Below are positions 45,286 to 53,674 of a stretch of 64,000 bases of DNA, piece by piece (position 1 is the stretch's first letter; the number at the start of each line of letters is the position of its first letter). Source of the stretch: Candidatus Eremiobacteraceae bacterium (GTDB taxonomy: Bacteria > Vulcanimicrobiota > Vulcanimicrobiia > Eremiobacterales > Eremiobacteraceae). A program made the translations under genes and the position numbers. The stretch spans positions 186,001-250,000 of the forward strand of contig DASTCX010000016.1 of the NCBI GenBank assembly GCA_035710745.1, read 5' to 3'. The notes beneath the pieces are model-generated. The model saw only the letters and a program-made list of their open reading frames with translations, made no database searches and was not told where the DNA came from.

Positions 45286-46569
45286 ATGTTCTGGTACCGC
45301 TGGAAGCATCCGATAAAGTTCGCGATCATCATCGCGATCTGCGTCCTCTGCTGGTTCGCCTTTAACCCGGTGTCGCAAAAGATCCACCTCGGTCTCGATC
45401 TCCAGGGTGGCTTGCGCGCGCTCGTCGAGCTCGAACCAACCCCGCAATATCCGCAGATCAACTCCGACATACAAGCCGAAGAACTGCAGGTGCTGCAGAA
45501 CCGGCTCGGCGGTATCGGCGTCAGCGAACTCACCTTCGAGAAGGTTGGCGTCAACCGCATCAACATTGAGATGCCAGGCCTCAAGGATCCCGAACAAGCG
45601 ATCAAGCTCATGCGTAACGCCGCGGTCCTCGAGATGTATCCGTTGACGCAGGCGCAGGTCGACAGAGCGCAAAGCGACCCGAACTTCAACCCGTACACCG
45701 CGGCGACGTCGAAGGGCCAGCAGCCGATCATCTCGGGCACCGACATCCAGCACGCAAACGTAGGCTCTGATCCGGGCGGCGCTGTGGCGGTCGACTTCAC
45801 GCTGACGAGCGACGGGTCGAAGAAGTTCTACAACTGGACGAAGGCGAACATCGGCAAGCCGCTGCCGATCTTTCTCGACAAGAAGATGATCGAAGCGCCC
45901 GACATCGAGGGAGCGATCGCGAACAGCGGCGAGATCCACGGCGGCGGCATGACGCAAGACAGCGCTGTGCTTCTCGCGACTGAGCTGAATGCCGGCGCGC
46001 TCAAAGTCCCGACGACCCTCATCGAAGTCGAAAACGTCGGTCCGACGCTCGGTGCGATAGACTTGCAGAAGTCGCTCATCGCGTCCCTCATCGGACTCGG
46101 GGTCGTCCTGCTGTTCATGCTCGTGGTCTACCGCGTGCCAGGCGTACTAGCCGACGTCGCGCTCGTAGTCTACTGCTTCCTCATGCTCGGCTATGTGACG
46201 GCGTTCGGCGTCGTGCTGACGCTGCCGGGCATCGCGGGTTTCGTGCTCTCGATCGGTATGGCGGTCGATGCGAACGTCCTCATCTTCGAGCGCTTGAAGG
46301 AAGAGCTCTGGGCGGGGCGCACGACGCGCGCCGCGGTCGGCGTCGGCTTCCGGCGCGCGTTCACGACCGTTTTCGATTCGCACGTCACCACGATGGTCGG
46401 CGCCGCGGTCCTCTACGGGCTCGGCACCGGCACGGTCAAAGGCTTCGCGCTGACGCTGCTCGTCGGCACCGTCTTCTCGCTCCTCACTGCGGTCAACATC
46501 ACCCGCGCGTTCGTCGACGTCGTCGTCGACAACGACGTCGTGACGTCGCCCGTCGCGTTCGGCGCGTAA
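45286..46569 (+). CDS. secD: Protein translocase subunit SecD
   Basis: 427 residues. An N-terminal helix, the D1 motif KIHLGLDLQGG, the P1 periplasmic domain, and five C-terminal helices with the D5-D6 region GFVLSIGMAVDANVLIFERLKEE are visible. Shorter than the enterobacterial 615-residue form, as in many other phyla. With SecF it uses the proton gradient to complete SecA-driven export. secF follows after 15 bases. Confidence 0.96.
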   Translation: MFWYRWKHPIKFAIIIAICVLCWFAFNPVSQKIHLGLDLQGGLRALVELEPTPQYPQINSDIQAEELQVLQNRLGGIGVSELTFEKVGVNRINIEMPGLKDPEQAIKLMRNAAVLEMYPLTQAQVDRAQSDPNFNPYTAATSKGQQPIISGTDIQHANVGSDPGGAVAVDFTLTSDGSKKFYNWTKANIGKPLPIFLDKKMIEAPDIEGAIANSGEIHGGGMTQDSAVLLATELNAGALKVPTTLIEVENVGPTLGAIDLQKSLIASLIGLGVVLLFMLVVYRVPGVLADVALVVYCFLMLGYVTAFGVVLTLPGIAGFVLSIGMAVDANVLIFERLKEELWAGRTTRAAVGVGFRRAFTTVFDSHVTTMVGAAVLYGLGTGTVKGFALTLLVGTVFSLLTAVNITRAFVDVVVDNDVVTSPVAFGA

Positions 46570-46584
46570 GGAGCGACAGCGAAG

Positions 46585-47793
46585 ATGTTCTTCCGCAAGC
46601 TCAACTGGGATATCGTCGGCCAGCGCAACATCTGGTTCGCGATCTCCGGCGCGATCATAGTCGCCGGCATCATCGCGCTCTTCGTGCATCACGGGCTCAA
46701 GCTCGGCCTGTCGTTCACCGGCGGCACGACGATCGACGTCAAGTTCCGCGCGCCGGTCACGGAAACGAACATCCGTCAGGCGCTGGGCGCGATCGATCTG
46801 AGCGGTGTGAACTCGTCAGACAAGGCGCAGTACGCAGGATTCGTCGAGAACTCCGAGGGCATCCAACTCGCGAGCAAGCCTGAGGACAAGCTCCAAAACG
46901 ATCGGGCCGTCATCTCGCTCCAAGGCACCGTGCCCGATCCCGGCCCAGTCTTCAACGCCTTGGACAAAGCTGGATTGCAGGTCGACCGCGCTCAGAGCCA
47001 GGTGACGGCCGTGGGGCCGAGCCTGTCGCAAGAATATCTCAAGAAGTCGCTGTGGGCGCTTGTCATCGCGCTCGTCCTGCAGCTGCTCTATATAGCCTTC
47101 CGATTCGGCAACCAGCTGCGCTACGGCGTCATCGCCGACCTCGCGCTCATCCATGACGTCCTCGTCATGGTCGGCATCTATGCGATCGCGAACCGGCCGG
47201 CGGACGACGCGTTTCTCGCGGCGTTGCTCACCGTCATCGGCTACTCGGTAATGGACTCGATCGTCATCTTCGATCGGATCCGTGAGAACACGAAGCTCAT
47301 GACCGACGTGCCGTACGACAAGATGGTGAACACGTCGCTGCTTCAGACGATGACGCGCTCGGTCAACACGCTCGCGACCGTCCTCATCACGCTCTTCGCG
47401 CTCTACTTCTTCGGCGGCGACACGCTGAAGAATTTCGCCTTCGCGCTCATCGTCGGCGTGACGAGCGGTGCGTACTCGTCGATCTTCATCGCGAGCCCGT
47501 TGCTCGTGCTGTGGAAGAACGCGAACGATCGCTCGCGCAGCGCGCGGCGCGCGGCGATCGCGAGTTCACCGCAGCCGGCGAAGCCGAGCGGCACGCCATC
47601 GGCGGCGGCTACACCCACGCGCCGCGTTCCCCCGAAGGTGAAGCGGCAGTCAGCGCCGCCGCCGCGCTATCGCCGCAAACGGGATGAAGCGGGCGTCGAG
47701 ACGCCGACCGACGGTACGAGCGTCGGCGTGCTGACGGATCCGGACGATGCAGCAGACGCCTCCGTCGACGACGGACCGCCCACCCAGAGCTAG
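46585..47793 (+). CDS. secF: Protein translocase subunit SecF
   Basis: 402 residues. The opening GLKLGLSFTGGTTIDVKF and the central GYSVMDSIVIFDRIRENTK are SecF signatures. Six membrane helices. The last 100 residues are a Lys/Arg/Pro-rich cytoplasmic tail that has no counterpart in short SecF proteins. A GGAG lies upstream of the start. The 3' end overlaps the next gene by 47 bases. Confidence 0.96.
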   Translation: MFFRKLNWDIVGQRNIWFAISGAIIVAGIIALFVHHGLKLGLSFTGGTTIDVKFRAPVTETNIRQALGAIDLSGVNSSDKAQYAGFVENSEGIQLASKPEDKLQNDRAVISLQGTVPDPGPVFNALDKAGLQVDRAQSQVTAVGPSLSQEYLKKSLWALVIALVLQLLYIAFRFGNQLRYGVIADLALIHDVLVMVGIYAIANRPADDAFLAALLTVIGYSVMDSIVIFDRIRENTKLMTDVPYDKMVNTSLLQTMTRSVNTLATVLITLFALYFFGGDTLKNFAFALIVGVTSGAYSSIFIASPLLVLWKNANDRSRSARRAAIASSPQPAKPSGTPSAAATPTRRVPPKVKRQSAPPPRYRRKRDEAGVETPTDGTSVGVLTDPDDAADASVDDGPPTQS

Positions 47794-48685
47794 CGGCCGC
47801 ATCGCGGCGCTCCGCGATACCGCGAGGACGCGCGTCCTCGCGCTGCGTGCGCCGCTTCTCTCGAACGCACTGCTCGTCATCGCGAAGCTCGTCGTCTGGG
47901 CCGTCTCGGGCTCGGTCAGCGTACTCTCGGAAGCGGCGCACTCACTCGCCGATCTGCTCGTGACGACGATGCAGGTCGTGACCGTTCGTCTCGCGTCGCG
48001 ACCTGCGGACGAGAACCACGCGTATGGTCACGGCAAATTCGAGAACTTGAGCGCGGCTATCGAAGCGCTCCTCATCCTCGCGACCGGCGCATTCGTCGTC
48101 GCGCAGGCGATCCCGCACCTCATCCATCCGGCCGAGAATTTCCCGCGCCTCGACATCGGCATCGCGCTCATGTTCGGTTCGGCGGTCGTGAACATCGTCG
48201 TGTCGTCGCGGTTGCAGTCGGTCGCGAAGCACGAGCAGTCGCCGGCGCTCTTGGCGGAGGCCGCCCAGCTGCGGGCCGACGTCATCACGGCGGCCGGTGT
48301 CGGCGTCGGTCTCCTCGCCATCCGTCTCACCGGCGCGACGATCATCGACCCGATCGTCTCGCTGCTCGTCGCCGGGCTCATCGCGAAAGCGGCGTTCGAC
48401 GTGAGCGCGCGCGCCTTCGTCGACCTCACCGACGGCCGGCTTCCGCCGCAGGACGAAGCGCTTATCCGCGAGATCATCGACGAGCATCGCAGCATGTTCG
48501 TCGGCTATCACAAGCTGCGGACGCGTCGCTCCGGCGGCGGCGAGTTCATCGACTTCCACCTGCAGATGCGCGGCGACATGCCGCTGCGAGATGCGCACAA
48601 CGAGTCGGACAAGATCGTCGTCGCGATCAAGCAAGCGCTGCCGCGAGCACACGTGCTCATCCACCTGGAACCCGAAGAAGGCTGA
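47747..48685 (+). CDS. Cation diffusion facilitator family transporter
   Basis: 312 residues, six membrane helices and a cytoplasmic ferredoxin-like C-terminal domain. The second-helix metal motif is HSLAD (in SEAAHSLADLL), and the ENHAYGHGKFENL loop is canonical. The fifth-helix motif, usually H-x-x-x-D, reads Q-L-R-A-D here, so the metal site is altered. CDF proteins expel Zn, Fe, Mn or Co by proton antiport. The start at ATG 47747 lies inside secF. Confidence 0.92.
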   Translation: MQQTPPSTTDRPPRASGRIAALRDTARTRVLALRAPLLSNALLVIAKLVVWAVSGSVSVLSEAAHSLADLLVTTMQVVTVRLASRPADENHAYGHGKFENLSAAIEALLILATGAFVVAQAIPHLIHPAENFPRLDIGIALMFGSAVVNIVVSSRLQSVAKHEQSPALLAEAAQLRADVITAAGVGVGLLAIRLTGATIIDPIVSLLVAGLIAKAAFDVSARAFVDLTDGRLPPQDEALIREIIDEHRSMFVGYHKLRTRRSGGGEFIDFHLQMRGDMPLRDAHNESDKIVVAIKQALPRAHVLIHLEPEEG

Positions 48686-48720
48686 CCTTTGCGAACGCGA
48701 CCATACCCAAAGATAAGGGA

Positions 48721-48744
48721 GCGGTCGAGATTTATCTCGACCGC
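48721..48744 (+). repeat. REP-like hairpin
   Basis: Core GGTCGAGATTTATCTCGACC within GC...GC flanks, preceded by GGGA and followed by CGCGGTC. It lies between the CDF gene and the lipoprotein gene. Confidence 0.88.
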
Positions 48745-48786
48745 CGCGGTCGAAACAATTCAGCGAAGACCCAAGTAGCAGCTCCC

Positions 48787-49533
48787 ATGACGTTGGCTAG
48801 AGGCCTATCAGCTGCCGTGTCGGGATTGGCGCTCTCGTATTTCTTGCTCGGCTGCGGTTCTACAGACGCGGGGAATCCTCCAGATTCAGCCGGCGTACTG
48901 GCGAACGTCCCGGTGAAGTCGGATGGACCCGTCTCTCTCGAGGTGTCGAGCGGTAACGCTAATGTAGACATCAAGGTTATCGGATGGGACGGTGGATACG
49001 TCAAAGTGAGTCAAACGCGGTCCGACCACACGTCAACCAAAGTGGAAGTGCTCAAGTCTTCGACCGAAGGCGGGGCGACGTTGCGGATCACCGTAACCCC
49101 GACCTCAACGCTGGTCTCGGATCTGATGCGTCTTCGGCAGCCGTACGAGTCCATCAGCGTTCGCATCCCTCGTCAGGCCCGTTTCTCCCTTACGACGTCG
49201 AACGGTGCCGTCGAGATCGATAAGGTCATCGGGCCGATCAATGTCAAGACCGATAACGGCCCCGTGACCGTTGATGATACGGGAAGCGTCGTCGACGTGG
49301 ATACCCAGAACGGCCCGATCATGATCGGTGTGGCGGACGCGAGCAGGGTTCCAGACATCCGCGTCTCGCTACTAGACGGCCCGATCGAGCTGCGCGTACC
49401 CAAGAACTTCAAGAGCGACATCCAAACTCACGTGACCTTCGGTCCCGTGAACGTCGACTCGTCGATCCAGTCGGGCCCCGGAACCGTGAACCTGCGGACT
49501 GTCGCCGGCCCGATCGACGTCATCCACAACTGA
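48787..49533 (+). CDS. DUF4097-like beta-helix lipoprotein
   Basis: 248 residues with a lipobox (YFLLGCGS), so anchored to a membrane by lipid. The mature part is a run of short beta strands with a repeated T-x-N-G-x-V/I pattern (LTTSNGAVEIDKVIG, VKTDNGPVTVDDTG, VDTQNGPIMIGVAD), the DUF4097 putative adhesin fold. The role is unknown; family members occur as cell-surface or envelope-stress proteins. It begins the region that continues into the sulfation genes. Confidence 0.82.
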   Translation: MTLARGLSAAVSGLALSYFLLGCGSTDAGNPPDSAGVLANVPVKSDGPVSLEVSSGNANVDIKVIGWDGGYVKVSQTRSDHTSTKVEVLKSSTEGGATLRITVTPTSTLVSDLMRLRQPYESISVRIPRQARFSLTTSNGAVEIDKVIGPINVKTDNGPVTVDDTGSVVDVDTQNGPIMIGVADASRVPDIRVSLLDGPIELRVPKNFKSDIQTHVTFGPVNVDSSIQSGPGTVNLRTVAGPIDVIHN

Positions 49534-49542
49534 AAGTCCGCG

Positions 49543-49566
49543 GCGGTCGAGCTGAAGCTCGACCGC
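49543..49566 (-). repeat. REP-like hairpin
   Basis: Core GGTCGAGCTGAAGCTCGACC, flanked by CCGCGGC on the left and TAC on the right. The same core sequence occurs inside the uracil-DNA glycosylase gene. Confidence 0.88.
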
Positions 49567-49596
49567 TACACGTTCGTTTCGGTTAGCCAGTCGGGT

Positions 49597-50412
49597 CTAG
49601 GCGATGGCGGCGACGCGCTCGAGGAACCGGTCGATGCGCGCTTTTTCGAAGCGCACGCCGATCGGCGGATGCGTCTCCGGCGCATGGAAGTCAGAGCCGC
49701 CCGTCGCGACGATCCCACGTTCGTCCGCGAACGCGTAGAGGCGTTGCTCATCGTCCGGCGTCGCCGTCGGGTGGACGACCTCGACGCCGTCTGCGCCGAG
49801 CTTGTAGATCTCTTCGAGGTGATGCGGCTCGCGTAAGCGATTCGGATGCGCGATGACGCAGATGCCGCCAGAACGGTGGATGAGGTCGATGATGTCGCCG
49901 GACGTCAGGCGCTTCAGTTTGACGAAGCCCTTCTCGCCGTCTGCGAGATACTTGTCGAAGGCCTCCTGGATATTGGAGACGATGCCCTTGGCGAGGAGCG
50001 CGCGCGCGAGATGCGGTCGGCCGACGCTCGACCCGCCCTTGACCTGCGCCTTGACGTCGTCGTACGAGACGGCGACGCCGAGGCCGTTCATGCGCTCGAT
50101 GATGGCACGCATGCGTACTTCGCGCTCTTCGCGCTGCTTGCGAAGCGCGGTGAGAAGCGGCGTGTCGTCCGACGTCACGCCGTAGGCCAACAGGTGCACC
50201 GTGTGCCCCGCGTGCTCCGTGTCGACTTCGAGACCCGGCACGCAGCGCGACGCGAGGTCGTCGGGAACAGGATACGCGGCGATCGTGTCGTGATCGGTGA
50301 TGCAGAAGAGTTCGAGATGCTTCGCGCGGATCTCGTCGAAGACGCGCTCCTTCGGCCATGCGCCGTCGGAGCACGTCGTGTGCATCTGGAGATCGACGAG
50401 CATTTCGCTCAT
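49597..50412 (-). CDS. PHP-domain phosphatase, TrpH/YciV family (predicted PAP-degrading)
   Basis: 271 residues. Metal-binding motifs of the PHP fold are intact: [11 protein letters not shown] (H-x-H), FCITDHDT, the bridging Glu in PGLEVD, VIAHPNR and GGSDFHAP. Known members of this TrpH/YciV group hydrolyse the 3'-phosphate of 3',5'-bisphosphate nucleotides such as PAP and short RNAs. The ATG overlaps the cysC stop (ATGA), so it is translated with PAPS synthesis. I infer that it recycles PAP released by the sulfotransferases. Confidence 0.88.
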   Translation of the reverse strand: MSEMLVDLQMHTTCSDGAWPKERVFDEIRAKHLELFCITDHDTIAAYPVPDDLASRCVPGLEVDTEHAGHTVHLLAYGVTSDDTPLLTALRKQREEREVRMRAIIERMNGLGVAVSYDDVKAQVKGGSSVGRPHLARALLAKGIVSNIQEAFDKYLADGEKGFVKLKRLTSGDIIDLIHRSGGICVIAHPNRLREPHHLEEIYKLGADGVEVVHPTATPDDEQRLYAFADERGIVATGGSDFHAPETHPPIGVRFEKARIDRFLERVAAIA

Positions 50413-50981
50413 TTGGCGGCTGTTTGACGAAGGACGTCGGCGCGCAGGTAGCCGCGCTCGACGAGGTACGCCAGCACTTTCTCGGCGCTCTCGTCGGGGG
50501 TCTCGTCATTCGTCATGAGATGGACTTCGGGGGATTCCGGCGGCTCGTACGGATCGGACACGCCGGTGAATTCCTTGATCTCGCCGCGGCGTGCCTTCGC
50601 GTACATCTCGACCTTGCCGTCGCGCGTCTCGCAGATCTCGATCGGGCAATCCGCGTAGACCTCGATGAAATCGTCGCCGACCATCATGCGCAGCTCGTCG
50701 CGCGTCTGGCGATAGGGCGAGATCGCGGAACAGATGACCGCGACGCCGTTGCGCTCGAGCAGATGCGCCACAAAGCCGATGCGGCGGATATTCGTGTCAC
50801 GGTCCTCTTTCGAGAAGCCGAGGCCCTTCGAGAGGTTCGTCCGGACGACGTCGCCGTCCAACGACTCGAATTTGCGCCCGCCCGCGCGGATGCGCTGTTC
50901 GAGGATCCGCGCGATCGTCGTCTTGCCGGATCCGGAGAGCCCGGTGAACCAGATGATGAAACCCGTGTCCGTCGTAGCCAA
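50409..50981 (-). CDS. cysC: Adenylylsulfate kinase (APS kinase)
   Basis: 190 residues from TTG 50981, which has AGGAG about ten bases upstream; the longer open frame adds about 98 improbable residues. Walker A is GLSGSGKTT, followed by [20 protein letters not shown] (the APS-binding D-G-D-x-x-R region) and [12 protein letters not shown]. The enzyme phosphorylates APS to PAPS, the sulfate donor. The sat gene is nearby and the four sulfotransferases follow. Confidence 0.95.
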   Translation of the reverse strand: MATTDTGFIIWFTGLSGSGKTTIARILEQRIRAGGRKFESLDGDVVRTNLSKGLGFSKEDRDTNIRRIGFVAHLLERNGVAVICSAISPYRQTRDELRMMVGDDFIEVYADCPIEICETRDGKVEMYAKARRGEIKEFTGVSDPYEPPESPEVHLMTNDETPDESAEKVLAYLVERGYLRADVLRQTAAK

Positions 50982-51323
50982 ACTCGTATCGCTCCTCGTC
51001 AGAAGTGTGCCGGCGCTAGTAGGTCCGACCCTCATTTGTGGCGCCGCGTGACAGCCCTGTCCGTCCATGGTCCGCACGGCCCCGCATCGGCCCTTTCGAG
51101 GAATTTCGGCGGGTACGGCTAGGACCAGTAGACCGGTCGTCCCTTTGCGTGGTTCGTTCGTGAGGGACGGTGAGCTTACCGTCGGCCCCGACCGGAAAAG
51201 TCGCATGCTGCGACCCCGCTCACGGTTGCAACAGCGAGACGACGCCGCGCGTATAAGCAGACAACCGGGCGACATCTGTCGCCCCGGTTTAGGCCGACCG
51301 CGGCATGGCGGGAGTCAGCGGAC
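50982..51323. other. Divergent intergenic region between cysC and the secreted-protein gene
   Basis: 342 bases without a gene. Several well-formed stems cluster at 51138-51289 (listed separately). The cysC Shine-Dalgarno is at its left edge and a GGGAG for the rightward gene at its right edge. GTATAA at 51251 could be part of a rightward promoter, but no well-spaced -35 is seen. Confidence 0.6.
51138..51289. ncRNA. Candidate structured RNA or attenuator region
   Basis: Stems: CGTCCCT (51138-51144) with AGGGACG (51163-51169); GTGAGC (51170-51175) with GCTCAC (51218-51223), enclosing the hairpin GTCGCA-TGC-TGCGAC (51200-51214); and AACCGGGCGACA (51263-51274) with TGTCGCCCCGGTT (51277-51289, one bulge). 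This density of stems exceeds what is seen elsewhere. Which strand is transcribed is unknown; it would lie in the leader of cysC or of the 51324 gene. Confidence 0.35.
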
Positions 51324-52286
51324 ATGTTCGTCGCAAGAACGATTGCGCTCATCGTCGGTTTCACGATCGCGGTCGTCGTAGCTGCAAGGCCGGCTCCGGT
51401 CGACCTTAATGGTCGACCGCTCCGTGCCAACATCGCAAGAATCATCGCGACGATCGATGGTATGAAATCGTCCGCGCCGCTGGCGACCGCAACGCTCTCG
51501 CCGGACGAGATCTATTCTAAGTCCGTCCACGAGATGCGATCACTCGCACACACCGGCAACCCGCCGTATCTCGTCTTCGACTTGCATCTCGTCAGCCACA
51601 ACCTTCATTGGTATCCGCAGACGGATGACGGGCTGACGGATTGGGAAGTGAGGCTCGTCCACGCGAACGAGACCGCGGACTATCGCGTCTGGTATCGATC
51701 GAAGGACGAGCGAGCGCTCGTCCAAGACGCTGCGACGCACGCGGCTTACGAAGGCGAGTCGCCTTTCGCGCCGGAGACGACCGACTTCTCGGACATGACG
51801 GGCACGAAGTCGACACCACTGCCATCGCCCTCACCTGCCGCGGGCAAGGCAAGCGACGCGCCGGCCCAAGTCATCGGCGCGATCACCGTCAACGGAAGCC
51901 AGCATTACGCGATCGATCTCGTCGGCATGGAACAGCGTGACGGGAGGCAGACGTATCACCTCCATCTGCGTGCGTTCCGTGACGCGATGGATTATCCGCT
52001 GACGGATCTATGGGTCGACTCAAGCGACTATCGGATCGTCGGCGCGCACGGCGAGGTGACCGTGCGAGCGGTCGCTGCGCTCTTAGGCGTCGGCGTCACC
52101 GCGGACTTCGCGCAGGCTGATAAGTACTGGCTCGTCTCGACGATGGATGTGTCGCTCAAGGGCTACATCGCATTCTGGCATGCGAATACGGAGACGTCGA
52201 TGACGGCATCGGTCGTGTCGATCCCGGCGACGTTGCCCGAGAGCTACTTCAAGAACGCCACGACGCCGGCGTCGGCGCATCGTTAG
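51324..52286 (+). CDS. Predicted secreted protein, unknown function, with an embedded repeat
   Basis: 320 residues from ATG 51324 with GGGAG upstream. A signal-like helix (TIALIVGFTIAVVVAA) is followed immediately by RPAPVDLNGRPLRAN, encoded by an in-frame copy of the REP-like palindrome (51397-51419). The mature domain has LHLVSHNLHWYPQTDDGL and long beta strands, consistent with a periplasmic LolA-like or outer-membrane carrier fold, but I recognise no family with confidence. It lies between cysC and sat. Confidence 0.7.
   Translation: MFVARTIALIVGFTIAVVVAARPAPVDLNGRPLRANIARIIATIDGMKSSAPLATATLSPDEIYSKSVHEMRSLAHTGNPPYLVFDLHLVSHNLHWYPQTDDGLTDWEVRLVHANETADYRVWYRSKDERALVQDAATHAAYEGESPFAPETTDFSDMTGTKSTPLPSPSPAAGKASDAPAQVIGAITVNGSQHYAIDLVGMEQRDGRQTYHLHLRAFRDAMDYPLTDLWVDSSDYRIVGAHGEVTVRAVAALLGVGVTADFAQADKYWLVSTMDVSLKGYIAFWHANTETSMTASVVSIPATLPESYFKNATTPASAHR
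51397..51419 (-). repeat. REP-like hairpin inside the 51324 gene
   Basis: CGGTCGACC, loop TTAAT, GGTCGACCG. It encodes PVDLNGRP just after the signal helix, where extra residues are tolerated. Confidence 0.88.
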
Positions 52287-52298
52287 CGGACGGCCGCG

Positions 52299-52322
52299 GC
52301 GGTCGAGATAAATCTCGACCGC
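52299..52322 (-). repeat. REP-like hairpin
   Basis: Core GGTCGAGATAAATCTCGACC between convergent genes, flanked by CCGCG on the left and TCC on the right. It could serve as a bidirectional terminator. Confidence 0.88.
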
Positions 52323-52335
52323 TCCCCGGCTTTTA

Positions 52336-53499
52336 TTACGAGACGGTCGTCGACATCGCGGAGATCAGGACGTCCGCAACCTCGGGCCGCGAGAACTCTT
52401 GCGGAGGACGCTCGCCGGCGCGAAGCATGTCGCGGACCTTCGTGCCCGACAGCGCGACGTGGTGCGCCTTGTCGTGCGGGCATGTCTTCGTCGTCGCCAT
52501 CCCCTCGCAGACGTTGCACCAGAACGAGTGCTCGAAGCGGAGGATCGTAACCCCGAGTTCGCTCTCGATGCCGTCGAAGATCTGCTGTGCGTCGAAAGTG
52601 CCGTAATACGAGCCGACGCCCGCGTGATCGCGGCCGACGATGAAGTGCGAGCAACCGTAGTTCTTGCGCGCCGTCGCGTGGAGCACCGCTTCGCGCGGCC
52701 CGGCGTAGCGCATCGCTGCCGGGAAAACTGAAAGCACCGTCCGTCCGAGCGGATAATATTTCTCGAGCAGCACGTGATAGCAGCGCATGCGGACGTCCGC
52801 GGGAACGTCGTCGCCCTTCGTCTTGCCGACGAGCGGGTGAAGGAGCAAGCCGTCGACGATCTCGAGCGCGACCTTCTGCAGATACTCGTGCGCGCGATGC
52901 ACCGGGTTGCGCGTCTGAAAGGCGACGATCGTGCGCCAGCCGAGCTCTTGGAATTTCGCGCGCGTCTGCGCGGGCGTCATCGTCTCCGCCGGGAACTGCG
53001 GCGCAGGCATCTTGAGCAGCGTGATCTTGCCCGCGACATATCGAGGACCAGCCTCGAGCACAGCAGCGACGCCCGGATGCTCTTTGTCGCTCGTCCGATA
53101 GACCTTCTCGGCTTCGCGCGCCGGATCGCCCTCGAAGACCTCGTCGATCGCGATCGTCGCGATGACGTCGCCGGTCTCATCGACGAGCGCCGCGGTCGAG
53201 CCGGCTTTGACGTCCGCTCCCCTGACCGGCAGAACGATCGGCATCGACCAGATAAGACCGCTTCGCAGTCGCATGTCGTCGACGACGCTGCGATAGTCGG
53301 CCGATCCCATGAAGCCTTCAAGCGGTGAGTACGCACCGGTCGCGATGCAGATGACGTCGCAGATCGATCGATCGCTCAGCTCGACGCGCGGCATCGACCG
53401 CGCCGCAGCGAGACCTTTGCCGGCGGCATCGGCATCGGCGACTCGGTTGACGAGCGTGCCGCCGTGCGGCGCGACGAGAGCCGGTTTGGGATCAGGCAC
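52336..53499 (-). CDS. sat: Sulfate adenylyltransferase (ATP sulfurylase)
   Basis: 387 residues from GTG 53499, preceded by GGAGG five bases upstream. The substrate motifs are QTRNPVHRAHEYLQK and HFIVGRDHAGVGSYYG, with FEHSFWCNVCEGMA and CPHDKAHH Cys/His residues typical of the single-chain bacterial/archaeal enzyme. It makes APS from sulfate and ATP, the first step to PAPS. It converges on the secreted-protein gene and diverges from the first sulfotransferase. Confidence 0.95.
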   Translation of the reverse strand: MPDPKPALVAPHGGTLVNRVADADAAGKGLAAARSMPRVELSDRSICDVICIATGAYSPLEGFMGSADYRSVVDDMRLRSGLIWSMPIVLPVRGADVKAGSTAALVDETGDVIATIAIDEVFEGDPAREAEKVYRTSDKEHPGVAAVLEAGPRYVAGKITLLKMPAPQFPAETMTPAQTRAKFQELGWRTIVAFQTRNPVHRAHEYLQKVALEIVDGLLLHPLVGKTKGDDVPADVRMRCYHVLLEKYYPLGRTVLSVFPAAMRYAGPREAVLHATARKNYGCSHFIVGRDHAGVGSYYGTFDAQQIFDGIESELGVTILRFEHSFWCNVCEGMATTKTCPHDKAHHVALSGTKVRDMLRAGERPPQEFSRPEVADVLISAMSTTVS

Positions 53500-53674
53500 A
53501 AGGTCCTCCAGGACGCGCGAAGAGGCGTCGACGTTCTAGAACGATTCGGGGAGTTCGCACTTCAACCAGCCTCGCGACCCATCCCTGCGAAGCGAGCGAC
53601 CTCATGACCATAAGATGGATACGATGGGCCACGATTTAGGAGAAGCGGCCCCACGTGCGGAAGGTGTTGCCGGG

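Noticed and set aside
50982-51275. N-terminal extension of CysC
   Set aside because: The extra 98 residues have no similarity to the family and cover the structured intergenic region; TTG 50981 has a good Shine-Dalgarno.
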